From Bacillota bacterium (lineage in GTDB: Bacteria > Bacillota_I > Bacilli_A > RF39 > UBA660): a stretch of DNA of 64,000 nt. Positions 42,348 to 50,062 of the stretch are shown in pieces (the stretch's first letter is position 1; each line of letters starts with the position of its first letter). Below the pieces are notes generated by a model. The model saw only the letters and a list, made by a program, of their open reading frames with translations. It searched no databases and was not told where the DNA came from. The DNA lies in the NCBI GenBank assembly GCA_003149915.1, contig QAMK01000024.1:1-64000 (forward strand), given 5' to 3'. The position numbers were made by a program, and so were the translations under genes.

Positions 42348-43181
42348 ATGAAAAAAGGTTTAGAAATATTATTAAACACATATTGGGATAGTAAAGGTTG
42401 GAAAGATGGAACAATATCTGAAGAAGACTTCGAAATTGCTAAAGAAGAGGGATTTATGTTTGATTATCCACAATATATATCTCATGATGAATCATTAAAA
42501 AAACTTGACTCTTTATTAAAAAAAATAAATCCTTTAGATGTTGCTAATGCTTTTTTATATAGTTTATCGACAAGAAAACTTGAATATCGTTCCATATTAG
42601 GAAGTTATTATTTTGGAAAAGCAATACCAAAACATACAATATATGATCCATATAATAATTTAAATTCAAAACATTGTTATATGTGTGGGTGGTATGCTTG
42701 GAGCAAGGAGCCAAATGAATATGCTTTAAAGCATGGATTAAATGTATTTAATTTTGAAAGATTTAAATTTGGTGGAGTAAGATATCAATCGATTGATTAT
42801 ATAATATTTGATATTGAACAATTTTTAAAGTTGCCAAAAGTTACACCTGATGATAATGATAGAGAAATTCTAAAAAGAATATTACAATGTGTAAACAAAT
42901 TGGAACCTAACGATAAAGTTGGAAAGCTTAGCAATATGATAATAAAAGAAAAAATATTTGAAAGCAATAAAAATGAAATGCAGGGTATTTTGAATATTTT
43001 AGGAATATGTGGTGTGTTATCATCTGATGAGTTTCCGTGTTATGAAGATGAATTTGTTGATGAATATTGTAGAGGCCCAATTGAGCACAAAAATGATTTT
43101 GCTTATCCAGTAAATAGATGGAGAGCATCAGATGGTATAAATTATATTAAATTTGAGAAAGTATTTGGGTATAAGTTGTAA
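42348..43181 (+). CDS. Hypothetical protein of the third module
   Basis: 277 residues from ATG 42348 (GAGGTG upstream); an upstream ATG at 42291 lacks a ribosome-binding site. The N-terminal region is helical (KKGLEILLNTYWDSKGWKDG). The central part is distinctive: EYRSILGSYYFGKAIPKH, HCYMCGWYAWSKE, NVFNFERFKFGGVRYQSIDY. The last includes an invariant-looking F-R-F-GG cluster. No family or catalytic motif was recognised. It is the sole gene of its module. Its location among RhuM and GNAT cassettes makes a defence or stress role possible but unproven. Confidence 0.75.
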   Translation: MKKGLEILLNTYWDSKGWKDGTISEEDFEIAKEEGFMFDYPQYISHDESLKKLDSLLKKINPLDVANAFLYSLSTRKLEYRSILGSYYFGKAIPKHTIYDPYNNLNSKHCYMCGWYAWSKEPNEYALKHGLNVFNFERFKFGGVRYQSIDYIIFDIEQFLKLPKVTPDDNDREILKRILQCVNKLEPNDKVGKLSNMIIKEKIFESNKNEMQGILNILGICGVLSSDEFPCYEDEFVDEYCRGPIEHKNDFAYPVNRWRASDGINYIKFEKVFGYKL

Positions 43182-43201
43182 TTACGAATTATAATTTATT
43201 G

Positions 43202-43226
43202 AGTAGATAGAGATATCTGCTTTTTT
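43202..43226 (+). terminator. Terminator between the 277-aa gene and ylqF copy R3
   Basis: AGTAGATA / TATCTGCT hairpin followed by T6. A TATAAT (43231-43236) right after it gives the R3 remnant its own potential promoter. Confidence 0.75.
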
Positions 43227-43273
43227 ATGTTATAATTATATGTGTTCGAGACTTTAAAAAGGAAGTGAAATTT

Positions 43274-43363
43274 ATGGAAAATGTAGAAAAATCGTTCTCA
43301 AAAACTAGTATCAACTGGTTGATACCGATTTATTCAACCCCTCCAAGAAAACCTTATAAATAA
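43274..43363 (+). repeat. ylqF 5'-end copy R3 (29-codon remnant ORF)
   Basis: The ORF MENVEKSFSKTSINW then LIPIYSTPPRKPYK. AAAAAGGAAGTG precedes the ATG, and TATAAT at 43231-43236 could transcribe it. The junction GTATCAAC-TG-GTTGATACC is at 43308-43326. A GTAAGATTTTAAATCTTGC hairpin with T-run follows at 43371-43398. A shared sequence with R2 extends about 90 bp beyond the junction. Confidence 0.85.
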
Positions 43364-43457
43364 AGGGATTGTAAGATTTTAAATCTTGCACATTTTTTTC
43401 AAATAAACTGCAAAAATGAACTAAATAAGTAAATTTTATTAAAAAATAGGGTAAAAA

Positions 43458-43529
43458 TTTTTAGTTGATACCGCATGGTAAACCCTGCTTAAAGATTATT
43501 ATAATTCTGTAAAGAGAGGAGATGATATG
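43458..43529 (+). repeat. Left-end repeat of the second RhuM module
   Basis: TTTTTAGTTGATACCGC, then TACC-GCAT-GGTA mini-hairpin, TAAACCC and AT-rich leader to AAAGAGAGGAGA. It matches 39571-39640 closely, with only scattered substitutions and one-base gaps. Confidence 0.8.
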
Positions 43530-44567
43530 ATGGTAAAAGATTTAATGATTAGAAGTAGTAGTGCGGAGTTTTTAATATTTGAAAGACAAACACATGATAA
43601 AGGGGTTCAAGTTAGATTTGAAGACGGTGATTTATGGTTAACTCAAAAGGCTATGAGTGAATTGTATAACTGTACTACGGACAATATTTCATTGCATTTA
43701 AAAAATATATATAATGATTATGAACTTGAGCGAAATTCAACTGCCGAGGAATTCTCGGTAGTTCAAAAAGAAGGAAATAGAGAAGTAAAAAGAAAGATAC
43801 TATACTATAATTTAGATGCTGTTATTTCTGTTGGATATAGGGTCAATTCTGATAGAGCAATTCAATTTAGAAGATGGGCTACTCATATTTTAAAAGAATT
43901 TTCAAAAAAAGGTTATATTATTGATAAAAAGAGAATGGCAAATGGTACTTTCTTTGATGAAGACTATTATGATTCTTTACTCGCAGAGATTAGAGAAATA
44001 AGGTTATCTGAAAGAAGATTCTATCAAAAAATCACTGATATTTATGCGACTAGTGTAGACTATGATTCTAAATCTCCTACTACAATTAAATTTTTTAAGA
44101 AAGTACAAAATAAAATGCATTATGCAGTATCTCATCAAACTGCAGCTGAAATTATATACAATAGAGCAGATTCAAAGAAAGAACATATGGGACTTACAAA
44201 TTGGAAGAATTCTCCTAATGGGAAAATATTAGAAACTGATGTGGTAATAGCAAAGAATTATTTAAGCAAGGAAGAGTTAGAACAATTAGAATTAATAGTT
44301 TCAGCATTTTTAGATTTGGCAGAAGCTAGAGCTAAAAGACATATTCCGATGACAATGGAAGACTGGTCAACTCGAATTGATAAATTTTTATTATCAGATG
44401 ATAGAGACATATTGAAAGATGCTGGTAAAATATCACATGAAATAGCCTGTGATAAAGCACTAACAGAATTTGAAAAATATAGAGTAAAGCAAGATAAATT
44501 GTATAAATCAGATTTTGATTTATTGTTGGAAGAAAGTAGTAAAGTGGGTGATAGTAATGGCAAATGA
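43527..44567 (+). CDS. RhuM family protein, copy 2
   Basis: 346 residues, full length, same domain order as copy 1: wHTH-like DGDLWLTQKAMSELYNCTTD, then YNLDAVISVGYRVNSDRAIQFRRWATHILKEF and HYAVSHQTAAEIIYNRADSK. Sequence identity to copy 1 is moderate overall and high in the C-terminal half. The upstream leader is nearly the same as for copy 1. Its last 11 bases overlap the ylqF start codon region, so translation of ylqF may now be coupled to it. No partner ART gene follows this copy. The start is ATG 43527 or 43530. Confidence 0.93.
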   Translation: MMVKDLMIRSSSAEFLIFERQTHDKGVQVRFEDGDLWLTQKAMSELYNCTTDNISLHLKNIYNDYELERNSTAEEFSVVQKEGNREVKRKILYYNLDAVISVGYRVNSDRAIQFRRWATHILKEFSKKGYIIDKKRMANGTFFDEDYYDSLLAEIREIRLSERRFYQKITDIYATSVDYDSKSPTTIKFFKKVQNKMHYAVSHQTAAEIIYNRADSKKEHMGLTNWKNSPNGKILETDVVIAKNYLSKEELEQLELIVSAFLDLAEARAKRHIPMTMEDWSTRIDKFLLSDDRDILKDAGKISHEIACDKALTEFEKYRVKQDKLYKSDFDLLLEESSKVGDSNGK

Positions 44568-45438
44568 AGAAAAAAGTTTCCAAAAAGGAAGTATTAACTG
44601 GTACCCAGGTCACATGGCCAAAGCCCGACGTGAAATGAAAGAAAAACTAGAATTAATCGACGTTGTAATTGAGGTGATCGATGCTAGAATGCCAGCATCT
44701 TCTAGGGTCTACGATTTAGATGAACTAATTGGAAAGAAACCCAAAATTATGATACTGACCAAATACGATTTGTGTGATCAAAAGATTACAAATCAATTTA
44801 TCGACAAGTACAAGAGTGAAGGAAATATCGTGATTCCAGTAACGTTGCTACAGAATTTTAATCGATCTAAAATTATGGATGCGATTAATCAATTATTTGC
44901 GCCGGAGAATGAGCGAAGAAAACAAAAGGGACTAAAACCAAGAGTTGCTAGAGTATTGGTTTTAGGAGTTCCCAATGCCGGTAAAAGCACTTTAATCAAT
45001 CAATTGGTTGGTAAAAAAGTTGTTCAAACTGGAAATCGTCCTGGCGTTACGCAAAGTAATAACTGGATTCGCATTAGTAAAGACGTAGAACTGATGGATA
45101 CCCCGGGAATTTTATGGCCAAAGTTAGCAGACCAACACCAAGCCAGAATCTTAGCATCTTTATCTTCCATCAAAGAAGAAATTCTAGATAAAGAAGAACT
45201 TGCGTGTTTTATTTTAAAAGAAATGAGTAAGTTATATCCAGAATCGTTAGAGAAACGATATGGTATCCGAGAGTACGACGAATCGTCACTTGACGAAATT
45301 CTGACAACCATCGCTAAGAAAAAAGGTGCTTTGCTAAAAATGGGTGTACCTGATTATGAAAAGGTGTATAATATAATTATAAACGATTTAAAGACAGGGG
45401 CATTAGGATGCGTCACTTTAGATCGATTGGAGGGATAA
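44557..45438 (+). CDS. ylqF: Ribosome biogenesis GTPase YlqF/RbgA
   Basis: 293 residues. A circularly permuted GTPase: G4 TKYD precedes G1 GVPNAGKSTLIN and G3 DTPG, after the hallmark N-terminus SINWYPGHMAKARREMKE. RbgA is needed for late 50S assembly. ATG 44557 is the true start; an in-frame upstream start at 44515 lies in the RhuM gene. The first 15 codons are the sequence copied in the three upstream remnants, and GTATTAACTGG (44591-44601) matches their junction. The ribosome-binding site is weak (GGGTGA), consistent with coupling to RhuM. The gene is normally next to rplS/lepB in Bacilli. Confidence 0.97.
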   Translation: MANEEKSFQKGSINWYPGHMAKARREMKEKLELIDVVIEVIDARMPASSRVYDLDELIGKKPKIMILTKYDLCDQKITNQFIDKYKSEGNIVIPVTLLQNFNRSKIMDAINQLFAPENERRKQKGLKPRVARVLVLGVPNAGKSTLINQLVGKKVVQTGNRPGVTQSNNWIRISKDVELMDTPGILWPKLADQHQARILASLSSIKEEILDKEELACFILKEMSKLYPESLEKRYGIREYDESSLDEILTTIAKKKGALLKMGVPDYEKVYNIIINDLKTGALGCVTLDRLEG

Positions 45439-45439
45439 A

Positions 45440-46087
45440 ATGGATATAAGTCGAATTTATTCAAAAGTGTTCGGATGGATGTTTATCGGATTACTTGTTA
45501 CATTTGGAACAGGATTCTTATTAGCAAATAGTCCAGAACTACTCATTGCAATTTATTCTAATACTTGGTTATACATTGCTTTGATTATTGCCGAACTTGC
45601 TTTTGTAATTGTCTTTTCAGCACGAGTTACAAGGATGAGTAAAGCAGGTGCTATCACTTGCTTCTTAGGATACTCGATTTTGACAGGACTCACATTTGCA
45701 TCTGTATTCTTAGTATATAGTCTAGAATCTATTTTCTTATGTTTCGGTGCAGCGGCAGCGTTATTTGGAATTATGGCGGTGTTTGGATATGTTACCAAAA
45801 TCGATTTATCACGATTTGGGACGGTTCTATTCATGATATTATTAGGTTCTGTCATCGTTTCCTTAATCAATTTGTTTATAGGGAATACGACTGTTGACCT
45901 ATTCTTATCGATTATCATACTAGCAGTATTCATCTGTTATGTCGCATACGACATGAAGAAAATAACAGCAATGGTAGAATTTGCGGGAGAAGATAACGGA
46001 TCCATTTACATGGCTTTACAGTTGTATTTAGATTTCATTAACATTTTCTTAAGACTATTGCAATTATTTGGTGGAAGAGATGATTAA
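45440..46087 (+). CDS. Bax inhibitor-1 family membrane protein
   Basis: 215 residues with seven membrane segments. Family markers are YSILTGLTFASVFLVYS and YVAYDMKKI near the C-terminus, followed by YLDFINIFLRLLQLFGGRDD. Bacterial members (YetJ, YccA) are proton-regulated calcium leak channels or FtsH modulators. The gene starts 2 bp after ylqF, behind GGAGGG, so it is co-transcribed. A terminator overlaps its stop. Confidence 0.93.
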   Translation: MDISRIYSKVFGWMFIGLLVTFGTGFLLANSPELLIAIYSNTWLYIALIIAELAFVIVFSARVTRMSKAGAITCFLGYSILTGLTFASVFLVYSLESIFLCFGAAAALFGIMAVFGYVTKIDLSRFGTVLFMILLGSVIVSLINLFIGNTTVDLFLSIIILAVFICYVAYDMKKITAMVEFAGEDNGSIYMALQLYLDFINIFLRLLQLFGGRDD

Positions 46088-46099
46088 TCTCTTTTTTTT
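46075..46099 (+). terminator. Terminator after the BI-1 gene
   Basis: AAGAGAT (46075-46081) pairs with ATCTCTT (46087-46093), followed by T6; it includes the stop codon. A TATAAT for rnhB lies at 46114-46119. Confidence 0.85.
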
Positions 46100-46138
46100 T
46101 GAAAATTTTTGTTTTATAATGGTTGCTGAGGTAAAATT

Positions 46139-46774
46139 ATGAAACAATCAGAAGTAAATTTATATCAGTACGAAGAAGCTCTTTGGAACGAAGGAAAAGA
46201 ATACGTTGCAGGAGTAGATGAAGTAGGGCGTGGTCCATTAGTGGGACCTGTCGTAACTGCTTGTGTCATCTTACCGAAGGATTTTTCTTGTCCGGGATTA
46301 ACCGATTCTAAAAAGTTATCAGAGAAAAAAAGAAATGAATTTTACGATTACATCATGGAACATGCCTTAAGCGTCAGTGTCGGTATGAAAGATGAAAAAG
46401 TAATCGATGAAGTAAACATTTATGAAGCGACCAAATTGGCTATGTACGAAGCGATTGAAAAATCGAAGATTACACCCGATCACGTACTAATCGATGCGAT
46501 GAAGTTAGAAAATTTAACAATTCCTAGTACGTCGATTATCAAAGGGGATGCGAAATCGATTACGATTGCAGCAGCTTCTGTCATTGCAAAAGTAACGAGG
46601 GACAGAATGATGTACGAATTAGACAAAGAACACCCAGAATATGACTTTAGACACAACAAAGGGTATCCAACGAAGAAACATTTAGAAGCCATCGAAAAAT
46701 ACGGTGTGTTACCATGTCATCGTCGTAGTTTTGGACCGGTTGAAGCATATTTGTTAGATCATGATGAAAAATAA
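46139..46774 (+). CDS. rnhB: Ribonuclease HII
   Basis: 211 residues. Catalytic motifs: VAGVDEVGRGPLVGPVVTA (Asp-Glu of DExGRG), LIDAMKL and KGDAKSITIAAASVIAKVTRD. It removes ribonucleotides and RNA from RNA-DNA hybrids. Gene order ylqF-rnhB matches Bacillus. GAGGTAA precedes the ATG. Confidence 0.97.
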   Translation: MKQSEVNLYQYEEALWNEGKEYVAGVDEVGRGPLVGPVVTACVILPKDFSCPGLTDSKKLSEKKRNEFYDYIMEHALSVSVGMKDEKVIDEVNIYEATKLAMYEAIEKSKITPDHVLIDAMKLENLTIPSTSIIKGDAKSITIAAASVIAKVTRDRMMYELDKEHPEYDFRHNKGYPTKKHLEAIEKYGVLPCHRRSFGPVEAYLLDHDEK

Positions 46775-46829
46775 GAGTAATATAAAAAAGAAACAGAGTA
46801 CAATATAGATAGAAAAGGATGTGAATCGA

Positions 46830-48857
46830 TTGTCAAAAAAATTAATTATTGTGGAGTCTCCTAGCAAGAGTCATACCATCGAAAAATATTTAGGAAAAGA
46901 ATATCATGTTGTTGCTTCAAAAGGACACATTAGAGATTTAGCAACGACAGGAAAATATGGTCTTGGTGTCGATATTGAACATGGTTTCAAACCGAATTAT
47001 GAAGAAATACCAGGTAAAAAGAAACTGATTGCAGATTTGAAGAAATTAGCAAAATCAGCAGATCATGTGTATCTAGCAACCGACCCAGATAGAGAAGGGG
47101 AAGCAATTTCGTGGCATTTAAAAGATGCTTTGGATATTAAAGACGAAGACTACGACCGCGTTTTGTTTTATGAAATTACCAAAAACAAAGTACTAGAGGG
47201 ATTATCTTCGCCAACGAAGATCGATGAGAATCTAGTGCACAGTCAGGAAACAAGAAGAATTCTAGATCGTATTATCGGATTCCGCTTGAGTAAGTTGATG
47301 CAACGGAAAACTGGTGGCAAGAGTGCTGGACGTGTACAAAGTGTCGCTTTGAAACTAGTTGTCGATAGAGAACGAGAAATCCAAAACTTCGTTCCAGAAG
47401 AGTACTGGACGATTACCGCTCATTTTGATTCTTACGACAGCGAGTTGTTCCAACATCATCATAAGAAAATAGAACTTCATAACGAAGAAGAAGCGAATGC
47501 CGTTTTAAAAGATTTGAAAGATATTTTTATAGTGGAATCAATAGAAAGTAAGATTAAAAACAAGTCTTCTAAACCACCGTACATTACCTCAACTTTGCAA
47601 CAAGATGCATCGAACAAATTAAACTTCCCAGCCAAGAAGACGATGTCGATTGCCCAGAAGTTATATGAAGGTATCGATTTGGGTAGTGAAACGACCGGTT
47701 TAATTACTTATATGAGAACGGATTCTACTAGACTTTCTGCTGACTTCATCAATCCAGCTCGTGCTCAGATTGAAAAGAAATATGGTCACGATTACGTCGG
47801 TGCCGTCAAGAAAAGCAAGAATACAGAGCATATCCAAGATGGTCACGAAGCGATTCGTCCGACTTCTGTCATGAGAACACCAGAAAGCGTCAAGGAATAC
47901 TTATCGAGTGATGAATATAAACTGTACAGTTTGATTTATGCTAGAGCACTGGCTTCACTGATGGCGGATGCTAAAGTGAATGCCACGACAGTCGTGTTAG
48001 ATAACAATGATTATCAGTTTAAAACAACTGGGCAAGTCCTAGTATTCGATGGATATTTAAAAGTATATAAAGATTTTGAGTCTTCAGAAGATAAGATTAT
48101 TCCAGATTTTGAAAAACTAAAGGGAACGAATCTGAAAGCAAATGATATCGAATCCAAACAACATTTTACGCAACCGCCAGCTCGTTATACAGAAGCAAAA
48201 CTAATCCATGAAATGGAAGAATTGGGAATTGGACGTCCATCCACCTATGCCAAAACGATGGATACAATCAAAGAGAGAAATTATGTGACGATGGTCGACA
48301 AAAAATTCGTGCCAACGGAAATTGGTATGGAAACGACGGATAAGTTGCAAGAGTATTTCGCCGATTTAATCAACGTAAAGTATACTGCTCAAATGGAAAC
48401 GGATTTGGATACCATTGCCCAAGGAGAATTAGATGGTGAAAAAGTGCTAGAAGATTTCTATGGTAAATTTTCAGAAGAAATCGATAATGCCTTCGCCAAC
48501 ATGGAAAAGAAAGCCCCGGAAGAGACGGGTGAGAACTGTCCAAATTGTGGCAGCCCACTAGTTAAAAGAAAAGGAAAATACGGCGAGTTCGTCGCTTGTA
48601 GTAACTATCCAACGTGCAAATATATCAAGAAAGAAGAAAAAGAACAAAAGGAAGTTTGTACGTGTTTAAAATGCGGTCATCCAATTGTAGAAAGAAAAAC
48701 CAAAAAAGGAAAAATCTTCTATGGATGTTCTAATTATCCAAAATGCAAAGAAGCATTTTGGGATAAACCAACTGGCGACGCATGTCCAAAGTGTGGAGCC
48801 ATGTTAGTCATCAAAAACAACAATATTTGTTGTAGTAGTTGCGATTACGAGAAATAG
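46830..48857 (+). CDS. topA: DNA topoisomerase I
   Basis: 675 residues. The TOPRIM domain (KKLIIVESPSKSHTI, then DPDREGEAISWHL) is followed by the archway with the active-site Tyr in TGLITYMRTDSTR. Three C-terminal zinc-ribbon elements are present: CPNCGSPL...CSNYPTC, CLKCGHPI...CSNYPKC and CPKCGAML...CSSC. It relaxes negative supercoils. TTG 46830 gives the normal N-terminus and better spacing from AAAAGGA than GTG 46821. A terminator follows. Confidence 0.97.
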   Translation: MSKKLIIVESPSKSHTIEKYLGKEYHVVASKGHIRDLATTGKYGLGVDIEHGFKPNYEEIPGKKKLIADLKKLAKSADHVYLATDPDREGEAISWHLKDALDIKDEDYDRVLFYEITKNKVLEGLSSPTKIDENLVHSQETRRILDRIIGFRLSKLMQRKTGGKSAGRVQSVALKLVVDREREIQNFVPEEYWTITAHFDSYDSELFQHHHKKIELHNEEEANAVLKDLKDIFIVESIESKIKNKSSKPPYITSTLQQDASNKLNFPAKKTMSIAQKLYEGIDLGSETTGLITYMRTDSTRLSADFINPARAQIEKKYGHDYVGAVKKSKNTEHIQDGHEAIRPTSVMRTPESVKEYLSSDEYKLYSLIYARALASLMADAKVNATTVVLDNNDYQFKTTGQVLVFDGYLKVYKDFESSEDKIIPDFEKLKGTNLKANDIESKQHFTQPPARYTEAKLIHEMEELGIGRPSTYAKTMDTIKERNYVTMVDKKFVPTEIGMETTDKLQEYFADLINVKYTAQMETDLDTIAQGELDGEKVLEDFYGKFSEEIDNAFANMEKKAPEETGENCPNCGSPLVKRKGKYGEFVACSNYPTCKYIKKEEKEQKEVCTCLKCGHPIVERKTKKGKIFYGCSNYPKCKEAFWDKPTGDACPKCGAMLVIKNNNICCSSCDYEK

Positions 48858-48880
48858 GAAAAAACCTATTTCTTTTTTTT
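48851..48880 (+). terminator. Terminator after topA
   Basis: GAAATAGG AAAAAA CCTATTTC followed by T8. Confidence 0.92.
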
Positions 48881-48915
48881 GGTTTTGTGATATGATAAAA
48901 GTGGAGTTGAGAAAT

Positions 48916-50061
48916 ATGAAAGCAACCTTAAACTTAGTACTGACACATGAATATGTAAACTTAGATCCTAATCAAACGAAACGTGTCAACCATAGAGATC
49001 GACACACGATTCCCAAAGAGATGATTCCCATTATTGGTGAAGAGTACACTGATGACTATGGCAATAAAAAAATTGGGCCGATGGAGTTGCGCAAATTAGA
49101 TGAGTTTATCAGTCAAAACTTCTCCGATGGCCATGGCGTTCGCACCGATCCACGTTACAAGGCTAAAATCGATTCTTACTTAGCGACAAACAAAGCTTTA
49201 CTTGACACGTTTTCTAAAAAAAATAAAATTGGATCTTTAGTAATTGTCTTTTCGGATGAAAATGGCCAACCTCGAAAAATGAGAGTTTTATATGCTGACC
49301 GTGCTGCCAAGACAGATCCGAAACGCGTTTTTAAAGAAATTCGCAAATTTTTAGAAAATGCCGATGCTCCTACAGTCTGCAATATCGCCGAGTACTACGA
49401 CTTTATGTTTGGATTAGAGTACGATAAACGAGAAATCTATAGTGACATGGCAAGTCCACTTGCGTATTATGCTAGACCAATCAGGAAAGCAATGGATGCG
49501 ATGAAACACAATCATTCATCTATCGGTGGTAAAAAACCAAAGGATGTCGCAGTCACTTGGATGTGTAAAAGAATCAATGATTTATTAAAAAGTCAAGAGG
49601 AAGCAGACCGTGACTTAGGATATTATTACGTTCGCTTATTAGATGCTCATTTAGTGAAAAAATACGAATATGAGACGACACCAATTGAACCACTTCGAAA
49701 AGCCAAAAAGACAAAGACATCGGCTGGTACAATCACAGCACGCGGTGTGTCTAAAAAATCAGTAAAGTTAGTAAAACAAAGCAAAGAAGGAACCATGGCA
49801 CCCGAAACTGACTATGAACAGTTGTCATTTGATCAGGTACCAGAACCAATTGTCATCCCGGATGATGCTCTAGAAAGACCACCGCAAACAGAAACGATGG
49901 AAGAAGTGTTGCGACCAGAATGGTATGCTGCCCCAACACCGGAACCAGAAACGGTAATACAAGACAGAGAAGATGATGTAGATAGTACGAGACAGTTGAC
50001 GTTAGAAGATATGAGAAGATACGGCCGGGAATACGACACATACTTTGGAAACAAAAAGTAA
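48916..50061 (+). CDS. Hypothetical protein with acidic/proline-rich C-terminus
   Basis: 381 residues from ATG 48916; the upstream ATG at 48892 lies within the -10 (TATGAT). The first 240 residues are a globular, charged region (NLVLTHEYVNLDPNQTKRVN, VCNIAEYYDFMFGLEYDK) without recognised motif. A basic stretch KAKKTKTSAG follows. The last 110 residues are acidic and rich in Pro/Glu, ending TRQLTLEDMRRYGREYDTYF. It sits between topA and xerC, where other Bacilli carry trmFO, but it is not TrmFO. The function is unknown. Confidence 0.75.
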   Translation: MKATLNLVLTHEYVNLDPNQTKRVNHRDRHTIPKEMIPIIGEEYTDDYGNKKIGPMELRKLDEFISQNFSDGHGVRTDPRYKAKIDSYLATNKALLDTFSKKNKIGSLVIVFSDENGQPRKMRVLYADRAAKTDPKRVFKEIRKFLENADAPTVCNIAEYYDFMFGLEYDKREIYSDMASPLAYYARPIRKAMDAMKHNHSSIGGKKPKDVAVTWMCKRINDLLKSQEEADRDLGYYYVRLLDAHLVKKYEYETTPIEPLRKAKKTKTSAGTITARGVSKKSVKLVKQSKEGTMAPETDYEQLSFDQVPEPIVIPDDALERPPQTETMEEVLRPEWYAAPTPEPETVIQDREDDVDSTRQLTLEDMRRYGREYDTYFGNKK

Positions 50062-50062
50062 C

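Larger units (their letters stand above)
39198..44600 (+). mobile_element. Candidate tandem cassette array inserted at the start of ylqF
   Basis: Modules: 39198-39576 (truncated metallophosphoesterase), 39577-41179 (RhuM plus ART-like), 41182-42130 (GNAT), 42133-43315 (unknown 277-aa protein), 43318-43463 (empty), 43464-44598 (RhuM). Three modules end with a short copy of the ylqF 5' coding end (41138, 42089, 43274) running to GTAT(C/T)AAC. The next module then starts with G(T/C)TGATACC. The last module ends in the genuine ylqF start. No integrase gene is present. The module genes are visibly more AT-rich than ylqF-topA. The repeats are seen directly; repeated site-specific integration is inference. 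Confidence 0.6.

Noticed and set aside
41138-43363. The three remnant ORFs as regulatory leader peptides
   Set aside because: Their first 15 codons track the ylqF N-terminus and break at a shared palindrome, which a leader peptide model does not explain. Translation of the short ORFs remains possible.
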